Translations under genes and position numbers: made by a program
Notes under the pieces: generated by a model
What the model was told of the DNA's origin: nothing
The model's input: only the letters and a program-made list of their open reading frames with translations
Databases searched by the model: none
Source of the DNA: Aureisphaera galaxeae
GTDB lineage: Bacteria > Bacteroidota > Bacteroidia > Flavobacteriales > Flavobacteriaceae
Reading direction: 5' to 3'
Length of the DNA stretch: 64,000 nt
Assembly (NCBI RefSeq): GCF_028561275.1
Contig: NZ_JAQQTF010000004.1
Location: forward strand, 186,001-250,000
Shown here: positions 1 through 8,472 of the stretch, piece by piece
How positions within the stretch are numbered: position 1 is the first letter of the stretch
How the letters are laid out: each line of letters opens with the position of its first letter

Positions 1-14
1 TAGGTTTTCTTCAT
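1..14 (-). CDS. First codons of a gene continuing outside the window (probably DUF4350)
   Basis: On the minus strand the stop TAA of the DUF4129 gene overlaps an ATG (TAATG), followed by AAG AAA ACC before the window ends. The Lys-rich start looks like the beginning of a signal peptide or membrane anchor. In Bacteroidota the gene after SpoIIM and DUF4129 genes is usually a DUF4350 protein, followed by MoxR and DUF58 genes. The identity is inferred from context only; just four codons are visible. Confidence 0.35.
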
Positions 15-757
15 TAGGCCACTTTCTTTATGAGATTGTCGAAATTACCCTTCGCCTTTCCGTATTGCGACTCGTTAATGGGAAATTCACCATACCAAAT
101 GTAATTGTACAAGTATGAGGTATAGGAAAAGCCTTTGCTGAAGGGTTGCGATTTTATTTCGTCGTAGTACTCTTCGTTTGTTTTATCATCTTCGAGCTTA
201 ATAAAATTGTTTATGCTCAAGGTTTTAAGTACGAGAATGTAGTAATACCGAATGGCCAAGCGATAATCTCCATCTTGTTCTGCCTTTTGAATGAGGGACC
301 GGATATCGATTTGCCCAATATTTTCGACGGTAAGTTCCTCTTCACCATTTATTTTGCGATCACGTTTGGAAGAAAAAAGGCCTTGGCCTCCATCGTTCAA
401 TAAAACAAAGATGAGATAGAGTACTGCAATGACCAGAACTATAATAAGTAACCACTGTATGATATTTCCTGAAAACGGAGAGTCGACTTCTATTACAGTC
501 TCATTGTTCTGTTCTTCGAGTTTGGGCTTGTCCTCTGGATCGAATTCTGCAAAACGTCCACTGCCATTTCTCGAATTACGAACTACTTCTTTTCCCTCAT
601 AATTAAAACGATTGTTAGAATACCGTTCTTTAAAATCGTCATCGAACTTGCGTTCGGTATCAATGGAAGTATCCCCTGTATTTTGAGCATAAGAAGGGGA
701 TGCCGTATAAAATAAGGTTGCTATTAGGACAAGTATGAAAAATAGGTTCCGTTTCAT
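14..757 (-). CDS. DUF4129 domain-containing membrane protein
   Basis: This 247-residue protein starts with a signal-like segment (residues 1-24, ending SYAQ). A polar, low-complexity stretch follows, then a single hydrophobic helix at about residues 99-121. The C-terminal cytoplasmic domain contains the DUF4129 hallmark of an 'AIRYYYILVLKTL' helix and a 'YNYIWYGEF' segment near the end. The start overlaps the stop of the SpoIIM-like gene by 4 bp (ATGA), so the two are translationally coupled. Proteins of this family sit in Bacteroidota clusters with SpoIIM, DUF4350, MoxR AAA and DUF58/VWA genes and are presumed to take part in envelope stress or secretion. The molecular function is unknown. 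Confidence 0.8.
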   Translation of the reverse strand: MKRNLFFILVLIATLFYTASPSYAQNTGDTSIDTERKFDDDFKERYSNNRFNYEGKEVVRNSRNGSGRFAEFDPEDKPKLEEQNNETVIEVDSPFSGNIIQWLLIIVLVIAVLYLIFVLLNDGGQGLFSSKRDRKINGEEELTVENIGQIDIRSLIQKAEQDGDYRLAIRYYYILVLKTLSINNFIKLEDDKTNEEYYDEIKSQPFSKGFSYTSYLYNYIWYGEFPINESQYGKAKGNFDNLIKKVA

Positions 758-1740
758 AACATATCCGCACTAAGCATTTCGTTCTGTGTTTGTCGATGCA
801 CTTTGAAGGGATAGACCAGATAATAATAGCTGATTATACCCAAGGTAGTGAGGATGATTCCTACCGAAAGCCAATTAGGCATGACGTTGGAATATCGGGT
901 TACGAAACCTTCTAAAAAGCCAGCAGAAAATGTAAAGGGAAAGGTGCTAATAAGAATCTTAACCCCCACTTTCACACCGTTTTTAAAGGATTCCATCCTC
1001 GAATAAGTTCCCGGAAAGAGAATACTCGCTCCTAGGATCAATCCAGCAGCAGCTTCAATGACAATGGCAAAGATTTCCATAGAACCATGAATCCAAATCC
1101 CCCGAACACTTTCCCAAAGCACTCCTTTATCGTAAAAGAAGTATTGGAAGGAGCCCAACATAACGCAATTTCGGAAGAGTACCCAAAGAGTTCCTATTCC
1201 ACCAAATACCCCTAGGATAAAGGCAATTAGGCCAACTTTCAGGTTGTTTAGGGTAATGCCAATAAAGCTTCCCCAGTTGCTTCCACTTTTATACACCGCA
1301 ACGGGGTCTCCAGCTTCGATGTTTTCTAAGGTCATGTCTACGTATGAATCACCCAGAATAGAGCGTACAAATTCTCCGTCATTGGCTGCAGAAATTACTC
1401 CAATGGCCGTAAAAAGGGAAAAAATGATAAAGGCTATGTAAATGTATTTTCGGTACTGATACGTCAATAACGGAACTTCGGTTTTCCAAAAATGAATAAA
1501 ACGATTGGAGTCTTCCCGCTTGGTTTTATAGATGTTTTGGAAGGCTTTTGCAGCAAGTTGGTTAAGGTAGATGACCACCTTACTTTTGGGATAGTAGGTC
1601 TGGGCGTAAGATAAGTCGTTGATTATCTGGACATATTGCGAGGCTAACTGATCCGAATCCTCGAAATCATTATTAAAAATCGCCTTTTCAAAGCTGAGCC
1701 ATTTTTCTTTATTTTGCTTGATAAATGCAACCTCCCTCAT
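754..1740 (-). CDS. Stage II sporulation protein M (SpoIIM/DUF95) family membrane protein
   Basis: The protein has 328 residues. A soluble N-terminal region of about 95 residues is followed by four to five membrane helices (about 97-118, 165-200, 219-245, 263-283, 293-312). The 'HGSMEI' motif before the middle helix matches the HG..E motif of the SpoIIM family, whose members occur widely in non-sporulating bacteria. It is the first gene of the cluster that continues leftwards with DUF4129. The RDD gene diverges from it 24 bp away, an arrangement often seen for this cluster in Flavobacteriia. Its biochemical role in this group is not established. Confidence 0.8.
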   Translation of the reverse strand: MREVAFIKQNKEKWLSFEKAIFNNDFEDSDQLASQYVQIINDLSYAQTYYPKSKVVIYLNQLAAKAFQNIYKTKREDSNRFIHFWKTEVPLLTYQYRKYIYIAFIIFSLFTAIGVISAANDGEFVRSILGDSYVDMTLENIEAGDPVAVYKSGSNWGSFIGITLNNLKVGLIAFILGVFGGIGTLWVLFRNCVMLGSFQYFFYDKGVLWESVRGIWIHGSMEIFAIVIEAAAGLILGASILFPGTYSRMESFKNGVKVGVKILISTFPFTFSAGFLEGFVTRYSNVMPNWLSVGIILTTLGIISYYYLVYPFKVHRQTQNEMLSADML

Positions 1741-1764
1741 AAGCGAGTTAAATTAAGAAAGAAT

Positions 1765-2484
1765 ATGGCAGAGATACAAATTAACACCACCCAAAATGTG
1801 AAAATAAATTACACAGCAGCGGGAGCGGGGGAACGTTTGTTGGCGTATATCATAGATGTTGCTATAAAATGGGGGTATTTAATCCTTGTTGGGAATCTTT
1901 TTGGTGCCTTCGAAAACATGGACGAATGGTCCCAGATAGCCATTAATTCAATTTTAAGTTTACCTGCTATTTTCTATACACTGGTGCTCGAATTGCTGTT
2001 GGGAGGACAAACCCTGGGTAAGAAGGCCATGAAAATACGGGTGGTTAAGATTGATGGCTATCAAGCGACCTTGACCGATTATGTGGTGCGTTGGTTTTTC
2101 CGTATCGTAGATGTGTATATCTTCGGAATTGGTTTCTTCTTCATTGCCTTTACCAAACAGTGCCAACGAATAGGGGATATGGCCACAGGGACTTCGGTAA
2201 TTTCACTTAGGGATCGGGTGAATATTAGTCATACCATACTTGAAAATTTGAAGGAAGGATTTAAGCCTACCTATCCTACTGTTATTAAGCTTTCCGATAA
2301 TGATGCGAGAATCATTAAAGAAACGTTTACCAATGCAAGGGATGCCAAGGATTATCCAACGCTTATCAAGCTACGGAATAAAATCATGGAAGTGGCCGAA
2401 ATCAAGGAACGCAAGCATAGCAACGATATCGAGTTCATCGATACCATTTTAAAGGATTACAACTACTATACCCAAGCGATGTGA
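1765..2484 (+). CDS. RDD family membrane protein
   Basis: The RDD domain is recognised from the early Arg in 'GERLLAYIIDVAIKWG', the 'GQTLGKKAMKIRVV' loop and an aromatic second half, with three to four membrane helices in the first 150 residues. A C-terminal tail of about 90 residues is soluble and helical. The start at 1765 (MAEIQIN...) is chosen over an in-frame ATG at 1714 because the longer form would run across the divergent SpoIIM start and add a polar, non-conserved leader. A possible -7 element (TTATTTTG, 1709-1716) would leave a leader of about 40 nt. RDD proteins are proposed transporters or ion exchangers; the substrate is unknown. Confidence 0.82.
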   Translation: MAEIQINTTQNVKINYTAAGAGERLLAYIIDVAIKWGYLILVGNLFGAFENMDEWSQIAINSILSLPAIFYTLVLELLLGGQTLGKKAMKIRVVKIDGYQATLTDYVVRWFFRIVDVYIFGIGFFFIAFTKQCQRIGDMATGTSVISLRDRVNISHTILENLKEGFKPTYPTVIKLSDNDARIIKETFTNARDAKDYPTLIKLRNKIMEVAEIKERKHSNDIEFIDTILKDYNYYTQAM

Positions 2485-3095
2485 GCCTTTTCCTTCTCAT
2501 AGACATATTGGGAACCATTGCCTTCGCGGTTTCTGGGGCTTTGGTCGCTATGAAGAAGCGACTTGATCTCTTCGGTATCTTCATCATTGCCTTTGTAACC
2601 GCTTTGGGTGGAGGAACCTTACGGGATATCTTAATAGACGCACCCGTTACTTGGATGCGTGATCTCACTTTTGTCTATGTAATCGTAGGAGCCACCATAG
2701 TGGCTATTATTTTTAGAAGAAAACTGAATTACGTACGCAGATCCCTTTTTCTGTTCGATACCATTGGAATTGCCCTGTATACCGTCATTGGCGTGGAAAA
2801 GGGAATCGCGGCCGATCTACCACCCTTGGTTTGTATCGCTTTGGGGACCATGTCCGCTTGTTTTGGTGGGGTGATACGTGATATTCTATGTAATGAAATC
2901 CCGATCATCTTCCGAAAGGAGATCTATGCCACGGCCTGTATCTTGGGAGGAACTGTTTACTTTCTGTTGTTGGAAACCAGTTTGTCGCAGGACTTCATTG
3001 TATTTATTTCGGGGGGTATTGTGATTGCTATTCGCTTGTTGGCGGTACTGTTCAATCTTTCGTTGCCGAGTATTTACAGTGCAGAGAAAGACTGA
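2481..3095 (+). CDS. TRIC/UPF0126 family membrane protein (YicG-like)
   Basis: This 204-residue protein consists of two repeats of about three membrane helices. Each repeat carries a glycine-rich motif: 'GGGTLRDILID' in the first and 'FGGVIRDILCNEIP' in the second. These are the signatures of the UPF0126/TRIC (trimeric intracellular cation channel) family, whose bacterial members form K+-permeable or amino-acid-related channels. The start is GTG at 2481, overlapping the RDD stop (GTGA), so the two genes are probably co-translated. The stop at 3095 abuts the stop of the convergent peptidylprolyl isomerase gene with no intervening base. Confidence 0.85.
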   Translation: MSLFLLIDILGTIAFAVSGALVAMKKRLDLFGIFIIAFVTALGGGTLRDILIDAPVTWMRDLTFVYVIVGATIVAIIFRRKLNYVRRSLFLFDTIGIALYTVIGVEKGIAADLPPLVCIALGTMSACFGGVIRDILCNEIPIIFRKEIYATACILGGTVYFLLLETSLSQDFIVFISGGIVIAIRLLAVLFNLSLPSIYSAEKD

Positions 3096-3827
3096 TTACT
3101 CTATAATCTTTACTGAGATATACACATTTTGCAACGGCCAATCGCCTTCGTCATGTGGAAGGTTGGCAATAGTTTCTACCGCTTTCATTCCACTGGTAAC
3201 CCTGCCGAAGATGGTATATTTATCATTGAGGTGCCCTGTAGAAGATTGTGGTCCTAAGAAGATGAAGAACTCATAGGGGGCGGTCCGATTGTCTGGATTT
3301 TCCCGATATTCTTTAGAACCCGATACAGTTCCGTATTTGTGCTTTCGCCCATTGCCCAATTCGGCAGGAAGGAGATAATCTTTCCCCAATATATGACGCT
3401 TTCGCGGCGTGGTTCTTAAATCGCTATTTCCTCCTTGTATGATGAAGTTAGGAACAATTCTATGGAAGAACGTGTTTTCAAAATAATTCTGTTTTACCAG
3501 ATAGATGAAGTTGGCACGGTGTAGGGGAGTGTCTTCGTAGAGTTCTATGTCAATATCCCCATAGGAGGTGGAGACGCGTACTTTAGTTTCTGGGTTTTCC
3601 TTTCCGTATGCTGTGAAGAATTCCACCGCATTTTCGTTGGTGATTTTAGGATAGGAAGGATCGGTAACCAAACTTTCTTTTTTCTTCTCTGCTGGAACCG
3701 AGTCCTTTGGCTTTTCTTCCTTTACTTCTTTTACGACAGGTGCTTTTTCTTGGGATTGCTTTTTGTTATCTTCACAACTTGCAAAAAGCATACACAGGAT
3801 ACAGAACAAGGAAAACCATAGTTTCAT
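3096..3827 (-). CDS. Cyclophilin-type peptidylprolyl isomerase, lipoprotein
   Basis: The preferred start at 3827 gives a lipoprotein signal ending 'CMLFASC'. An in-frame ATG at 3968 would bury this signal inside a 47-residue leader overlapping the neighbouring gene. A Lys/Glu-rich linker follows, then a cyclophilin domain with 'FFHRIVPNFIIQGG', which holds the catalytic Arg, and the 'GTVSGSKEY' and 'FGRVTSGMKAVE' segments. It probably assists proline isomerisation of envelope proteins at the periplasmic face. Its start lies only 2 bp from the divergent CoA pyrophosphatase start. Confidence 0.88.
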   Translation of the reverse strand: MKLWFSLFCILCMLFASCEDNKKQSQEKAPVVKEVKEEKPKDSVPAEKKKESLVTDPSYPKITNENAVEFFTAYGKENPETKVRVSTSYGDIDIELYEDTPLHRANFIYLVKQNYFENTFFHRIVPNFIIQGGNSDLRTTPRKRHILGKDYLLPAELGNGRKHKYGTVSGSKEYRENPDNRTAPYEFFIFLGPQSSTGHLNDKYTIFGRVTSGMKAVETIANLPHDEGDWPLQNVYISVKIIE

Positions 3828-3829
3828 AA

Positions 3830-4471
3830 ATGCAATTTTCAGAATTTCTACAACAGATTGTAAATGTAAAAAAAATGGAGCTTCCCGGGGAGGAATATCA
3901 CCTGCGAATGGCTCCCATACAACGTTTGCTGGAGTTGAAGCGAAAGGCAAAAGAGATGGAAACTGCAAAGAAGGCAGCGGTACTGTGTTTGTTTTACCCT
4001 AATGAAGAGGGAGAGACCTATTTCATTCTAATTCTCAGGAAAACCTATAAGGGGGTGCATTCTGCCCAAGTGGGATTTCCAGGGGGTAAGATTGAAGAAG
4101 AAGATACCTCTATGGAACAAACGGCACTGCGTGAAACCGAAGAAGAAGTGGGTGTTCCTATGAAGGATGTCACCGTATTAAAGCAGCTCACTGAAGTTTA
4201 CATTCCGCCCAGCAATTTTTTTGTGCAACCTTTCATGGGAATTTCAGAGACTACGCCGCATTTTGTGGCTCAAGAAGATGAGGTGGAAGCTTTAATAGAA
4301 GTTCCACTGAGTGAGTTTACGGCTGAGGCTGCTAAGGTGACCAAAACAGTATCAACCAGTTATGCAATAGATATTGAAGTCCCTGCTTTCAAATTACAGG
4401 GACATATTGTGTGGGGAGCTACGGCCATGATGCTCAATGAGGTACGTGAAATACTGAAAATACTGGCCTAA
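3830..4471 (+). CDS. CoA pyrophosphatase (NUDIX hydrolase)
   Basis: This 213-residue protein carries the CoA-pyrophosphatase signature just before the Nudix helix ('FILILRKTYKG', then 'GFPGGK') and the catalytic helix 'ALRETEEEVGV' at about residues 99-109. The Glu residues of the REXXEE core bind the divalent metal. Family members hydrolyse CoA and related nucleotide derivatives to phosphopantetheine and 3',5'-ADP. The length and N-terminus ('MELPGEEYHLRMAP') are typical for Bacteroidota orthologues, which supports the start at 3830 even though it leaves almost no room for a separate promoter. Confidence 0.88.
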   Translation: MQFSEFLQQIVNVKKMELPGEEYHLRMAPIQRLLELKRKAKEMETAKKAAVLCLFYPNEEGETYFILILRKTYKGVHSAQVGFPGGKIEEEDTSMEQTALRETEEEVGVPMKDVTVLKQLTEVYIPPSNFFVQPFMGISETTPHFVAQEDEVEALIEVPLSEFTAEAAKVTKTVSTSYAIDIEVPAFKLQGHIVWGATAMMLNEVREILKILA

Positions 4472-4553
4472 GTATGCTTTTTTAGTATCTTTACCGCCCG
4501 ATTTTGTAATCTTTTGCTTAGGCAGGACGACAGAATCCAAATAGATCGATCGT

Positions 4554-5357
4554 ATGGGGCTATTCAAAAAAAACCCTTTTGGACATATACTTTTCCTGAA
4601 ACTGTGGCTAATCCGCATATTGGGAGCCATGACGCACAGACGCTTTAAGGGCTTTAATCAATTGCAGATTGAAGGCAGTGAAATTATCAAGAACCTTCCA
4701 GAAAACAATGTGCTTTTCGTTTCCAATCACCAGACCTATTTTGCAGATGTGGTGGCCATGTTCCATGTGTTCAATGCGAGCTTAAGCGGTAGGGTAGACA
4801 GTATTAAAAACATAGGTTATTTATGGAGGCCCAAACTCAACGTATATTTTGTAGCCGCCAAAGAAACCATGAAAGCTGGATTGCTACCCAAAGTATTGGC
4901 TTATGCCGGATCTGTGAGTATTGAAAGAACTTGGAGGTCCGAAGGTAAAGAGGTAAATCGGCAAGTGAAGATGAGCGATGTGAGCAACATTGCCAAGGCC
5001 TTGCAAGATGGTTGGGTGATCACCTTTCCACAGGGGACCACCAAACCTTGGAAACCCATTCGCAGAGGAACTGCCCATATCATTAAAAGGAACAAGCCTA
5101 TTGTTGTTCCCATTGTAATCGATGGATTTAGGCGCTCATTCGATAGAAAGGGAATCCGAATCAAGAAGCGCGGAATTCTCCAATCTATGGAAATCAAACA
5201 GCCTTTGGAAATCGATTATGAAAACGATTCCATCGAGAAAATCGTAGAGCAATTGGAGTATGCCATAGAGCAGCATCCATCTTTCCTTAAAGTGATTTCA
5301 CAGGAAGAGTTGAAGAAAGAGGAAGAGCTTAATAAAACCCGCCAGTGGAGGTATTAA
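4554..5357 (+). CDS. 1-acyl-sn-glycerol-3-phosphate acyltransferase-like (PlsC family)
   Basis: The 267-residue protein has an N-terminal hydrophobic anchor and the LPLAT domain. The first motif is 'SNHQTYFAD' (H59 and D65), so His and Asp are separated by five residues rather than the usual four. The third motif reads 'FPQGTTKP' instead of FPEGT. The distal 'PIVVPIVIDGF' strand is present. It should transfer an acyl chain to a lysophospholipid or related acceptor at the inner membrane. The altered motifs suggest a distinct Bacteroidota subfamily. It overlaps the convergent gene by 4 bp. Confidence 0.8.
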   Translation: MGLFKKNPFGHILFLKLWLIRILGAMTHRRFKGFNQLQIEGSEIIKNLPENNVLFVSNHQTYFADVVAMFHVFNASLSGRVDSIKNIGYLWRPKLNVYFVAAKETMKAGLLPKVLAYAGSVSIERTWRSEGKEVNRQVKMSDVSNIAKALQDGWVITFPQGTTKPWKPIRRGTAHIIKRNKPIVVPIVIDGFRRSFDRKGIRIKKRGILQSMEIKQPLEIDYENDSIEKIVEQLEYAIEQHPSFLKVISQEELKKEEELNKTRQWRY

Positions 5358-5995
5358 ACCTCAATTTTTTTCAATTCGTTGTAATTCCTTTTTAGCCTTT
5401 TCATCAATAGTCCATATAGGAGCCAGTAGAATAGCATTAGCAATCCTAGGCATATTACTCCAGCCACGAATTGTCCTATAAAGAAAGAAGAAAAGAAGGC
5501 TTCAGGTGGAACTCCCGGAAGCTCATCTTGGGCGAAGAGTTCGTATAATTTTTCCTTGTTGAAGTAGTAGTAGATATTGATCCCTATCATAAGTAAAGCC
5601 GCCATACCTATATTGTAATACACAAAGTAACGGACCGTCTTACGAGTTCTCAAGATATTCCCCATCAATTCCTTAACAGTACTGGTAACCTGAATTTTTA
5701 CATAATTTCTATAGAAGAGATATATGAAAACGGCTACTACCGTATAGCTTATGATATTGAGTACAGTATAAATGGTTTTTAATCCCATTTCGTTGTTGAA
5801 CTCATTAATGGAATCGGGAATTAAAAAGGTCAATAAAGTCCAGAAGGCGATCTCGCATATGCTTATGATGACGATCCATTTAACGATGGACGAGGATTTT
5901 TTCAAGAGCATGGGGTAGATCTGCTCGGCCGTGAATTTTGGAAACACCTGCTCCCTGGACTGCCATTCCTTTTTTAATGCTTCTAGTTGATCCAT
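5354..5995 (-). CDS. Membrane protein paired with ECF sigma factor (possible anti-sigma)
   Basis: The protein has 213 residues: a cytoplasmic N-terminus ('LEALKKEWQSREQVFPKFT') and four predicted membrane helices at about 38-60, 75-97, 121-143 and 167-195. The gene lies 4 bp downstream of the ECF sigma gene and is surely co-transcribed. Flavobacteria often carry such a small four-helix protein after an ECF sigma; it is sometimes labelled beta-carotene monooxygenase without basis. The N-terminal helix could hold the sigma factor at the membrane, but no ZAS or RskA motif is visible, so anti-sigma activity is inferred from position only. Confidence 0.6.
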   Translation of the reverse strand: MDQLEALKKEWQSREQVFPKFTAEQIYPMLLKKSSSIVKWIVIISICEIAFWTLLTFLIPDSINEFNNEMGLKTIYTVLNIISYTVVAVFIYLFYRNYVKIQVTSTVKELMGNILRTRKTVRYFVYYNIGMAALLMIGINIYYYFNKEKLYELFAQDELPGVPPEAFFSSFFIGQFVAGVICLGLLMLFYWLLYGLLMKRLKRNYNELKKIEV

Positions 5996-5999
5996 GGTA

Positions 6000-6494
6000 T
6001 TAAGGGTTCAATATAGTTCTTAACTTTTCTTTTATTCGGTTCATTTTAACTCTTGCATTCACTTCGGTTATACCCAAAGTGCCCGCAATTTCCCTGTAAT
6101 TCTTATTCTCTAAATAAAGGAATACAAGGGCTTTGTCGATATCGTTCAACGTCTTTACAGCGTCGTACATTAATTTTAACTGATCTTCGACCGTACTGTC
6201 ATACTCTTCCGAAGTCATCTTAAAGCTGATACCTTCAAAATCTTGGGTCTGTACCTTGCGCTTATTCTTACGATACAGCGTAATAGCGGTATTTAACGCC
6301 ACACGGTACATCCAAGTACTAAACTTGGAATCACCCCTAAATTTTGGATAAGCACGCCAGAGCTGGATGGTTATTTCCTGAAATAAATCATTGTGCGACT
6401 CACTGTCGTGGGTATACAAACGGCATATCTTGTGCACAATGTTTTGGTTTTGCTCTAACTGGCTCACAAAACTATGTTCTAGTTCTTTGGTCAA
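6000..6494 (-). CDS. ECF-type RNA polymerase sigma factor
   Basis: This 164-residue sigma-70 family protein has region 2 ('DLFQEITIQLWRAYPKF', then 'FSTWMYRVALNTAI') and region 4 with a helix-turn-helix ('REIAGTLGITEVNARVKMNRIKEKL'-like). No ATG is available in frame. The start is TTG at 6494, giving 'MTKELEHSFVSQLEQNQN', which fits the usual N-terminus of this flavobacterial group. A near-consensus -7 element (TTAATTTG on the minus strand, 6545-6552) lies upstream. The membrane protein gene directly downstream is its likely regulator. Confidence 0.88.
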   Translation of the reverse strand: MTKELEHSFVSQLEQNQNIVHKICRLYTHDSESHNDLFQEITIQLWRAYPKFRGDSKFSTWMYRVALNTAITLYRKNKRKVQTQDFEGISFKMTSEEYDSTVEDQLKLMYDAVKTLNDIDKALVFLYLENKNYREIAGTLGITEVNARVKMNRIKEKLRTILNP

Positions 6495-6577
6495 TGTTAT
6501 TTTGTTAGCTTGTCTAATTAGTGGAGGGTTGCCATTAATTGTTACAAATTAAGATAAAAATAGCATTAAAAAATATC

Positions 6578-6604
6578 ATTTTAGGCCATCGGATCGTAAA
6601 TTTG
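6578..6604 (+). promoter_or_regulatory. Bacteroidota promoter for the NDH-2 gene
   Basis: TAAATTTG at 6597-6604 matches the Bacteroidota -7 consensus TAnnTTTG in full. A T-rich -33 region (ATTTTAGG, about 6578-6585) lies upstream at roughly the right distance. Transcription would start around 6611, leaving a leader of about 11 nt before the ATG at 6622. Confidence 0.6.
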
Positions 6605-6621
6605 TAGTACAACTTACCCAT

Positions 6622-7899
6622 ATGAATATTCCCGAAACCTCATTACCCCGAATCGTCGTGATAGGGGGAGGATTTGCGGGTATTTCGTTCATTAAAAATC
6701 TACGAAATGCCCAAGCTCAGATCGTATTGTTCGATCGCCGAAACTACCATACTTTTCAACCCCTTTTGTATCAGGTATCTACCGCTGGATTGGAACCCGA
6801 TTCCATTGCTTATCCGCTGCGCAAAATTTTCAGGAAACATTCCAATTTTCACTTCAGGATGGCAGGGGTGGACTTTGTCGACCTTCAAAAGAAAGAGGTG
6901 CAAACTCCCATTGGAAACCTGTCATTTGATTATCTGGTCATCGCAACGGGTACGAGGACGAATTTCTTCGGAAATGAGAGCATCCAGGCCCATAGTATGC
7001 CCATGAAAAGTGTTCCCCAAGCACTGAATATTCGAAGTCTGATCCTTCAGAATATTGAAAAAGCAGACATTTCTGAAACCCTAGAGGAGAAAAAACGATA
7101 CTTAAATTTTGTTATTGCGGGTGCAGGACCTACAGGAGTGGAATTGGCCGGAGCCATTGCCGAATTCAGAAAAGGAATTTTGCATAACGATTATCCTTGG
7201 TTGAAAAAGGAGGATATGGAGGTGCATTTGGTAGAAGGATCGGATCGCGTATTGGCACCCATGCAACCAAAATCCTCAAAAAACGCCGATCGTTCTTTGG
7301 AGAAGTTGGGAGTACATGTACATCTTAACACCTTTGTAAAAGATTATGACGGTACGACCGTCACAACACAAGATGGTAAAACCTTCGAAACGAAAACCTT
7401 TATCTGGGCTGCTGGGGTTACTGGGGCACCGGTTAATGGAATAGAAGGGGATGCCTTGTTGGATCGAGCCAATAGATATAAGGTAAATAGATTCAGTCAG
7501 GTAGATGGGTATGAAAACATCTTTGCCTTGGGCGATATTGCCTATATGGAAACCGAGGTCTACCCCAAAGGACATCCACAGGTGGCACAGCCAGCGATTC
7601 AGCAGGGGAAACATTTGGCGAAAAACCTAAAAGCCTCGTGGAAGGGAAGGGCCATGAAACCCTTTGTGTATTTCGATAAAGGGACCATGGCAACCATTGG
7701 GAGGAACAAGGCGGTATGTGATATCGGCAATCGTTCCTTTGGCGGTGCCTTCGCCTGGTTCCTATGGATGTTTGTACACCTTTGGTTCTTGGTGGGCTTC
7801 CGTAATAGGGTGGTCACCTTTTTCAATTGGACCTATAACTACATTAACTACGATCGAGCGGCACGACTCATTATAAGGCCTTTTAGACCGAAAAATTGA
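6622..7899 (+). CDS. ndh: Type II NADH:quinone oxidoreductase (NDH-2)
   Basis: The 425-residue flavoprotein has two Rossmann folds. FAD binds through 'VVIGGGFAGIS' at residues 12-22 and NADH through 'VIAGAGPTGVELAGAIAEF' near residue 165. The 'FALGDIAYME' segment closes the FAD site. The C-terminus has amphipathic and hydrophobic helices ('FAWFLWMFVHLWFLVGF') that dock the enzyme on the inner face of the cytoplasmic membrane. It passes electrons from NADH to menaquinone without pumping protons. It is monocistronic with its own clear promoter. Confidence 0.88.
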   Translation: MNIPETSLPRIVVIGGGFAGISFIKNLRNAQAQIVLFDRRNYHTFQPLLYQVSTAGLEPDSIAYPLRKIFRKHSNFHFRMAGVDFVDLQKKEVQTPIGNLSFDYLVIATGTRTNFFGNESIQAHSMPMKSVPQALNIRSLILQNIEKADISETLEEKKRYLNFVIAGAGPTGVELAGAIAEFRKGILHNDYPWLKKEDMEVHLVEGSDRVLAPMQPKSSKNADRSLEKLGVHVHLNTFVKDYDGTTVTTQDGKTFETKTFIWAAGVTGAPVNGIEGDALLDRANRYKVNRFSQVDGYENIFALGDIAYMETEVYPKGHPQVAQPAIQQGKHLAKNLKASWKGRAMKPFVYFDKGTMATIGRNKAVCDIGNRSFGGAFAWFLWMFVHLWFLVGFRNRVVTFFNWTYNYINYDRAARLIIRPFRPKN

Positions 7900-7972
7900 A
7901 TGTTTCAACTCCAGTTTTGTTGATACCACAATGAACTAACATTATTGGTAATACATCTTATTTCCCTATTTC

Positions 7973-8440
7973 TTAGAAATCATACAGTATTGGCAGTTCG
8001 AGATTCCATGGGCCATTCTCCTTTAGATAATGAAATTGTTTTCCCCATCCATTTTCCATAACCAAAATTCCATATTTAGCGTTGAAAAGGATTGGACCCA
8101 TACCATCTACAATCGGTTCCGTCTCGTATTTATCGAATGCTACTTCCTTTACTAGATATTTCCTTTCCTTTAAAGTAAATTCATTAGGCCCAAAATATAG
8201 TAGGTCTTTATATTTTAGGAAGCTAAATACCATATTCTTTGTAGAGTCAACTAAGTTTTTATACTTAAAGAGAATGATACTATCCTTTTCAATTCTGGTC
8301 AACTCACATTGATTTTCGCGAATTAACTTATCATAATCATAGACTATTAAGTCTCTATGCTCTTTTTCAACAAAGTCTTTTCTTTGCGATTCAGAACAGC
8401 AGGCGAGTACCAAAATCCCGAGGTAAAATAATCTTTTCAA
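7973..8440 (-). CDS. Hypothetical lipoprotein
   Basis: This is a 155-residue protein with a short signal ending in 'LVLACC', a plausible lipobox with two adjacent cysteines. The rest is soluble, Lys/Glu-rich and shows no family I recognise. It follows the small repeat protein gene (8461-8805) by 20 bp on the same strand, so the two may be co-transcribed, although their relationship is unknown. Confidence 0.65.
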   Translation of the reverse strand: MKRLFYLGILVLACCSESQRKDFVEKEHRDLIVYDYDKLIRENQCELTRIEKDSIILFKYKNLVDSTKNMVFSFLKYKDLLYFGPNEFTLKERKYLVKEVAFDKYETEPIVDGMGPILFNAKYGILVMENGWGKQFHYLKENGPWNLELPILYDF

Positions 8441-8451
8441 ATGTATAATGG

Positions 8452-8472
8452 CTTATTGCCTTATTGCCTTAT
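8452..8472. repeat. 8-bp tandem repeat (CTTATTGC x 2.6) across a stop codon
   Basis: The unit CTTATTGC occurs twice, followed by CTTAT, across the end of the 8461-8805 gene. On the minus strand the stop TAA lies inside the repeat. Gain or loss of one 8-bp unit would change the spacing to the next gene or the C-terminus. Confidence 0.6.
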
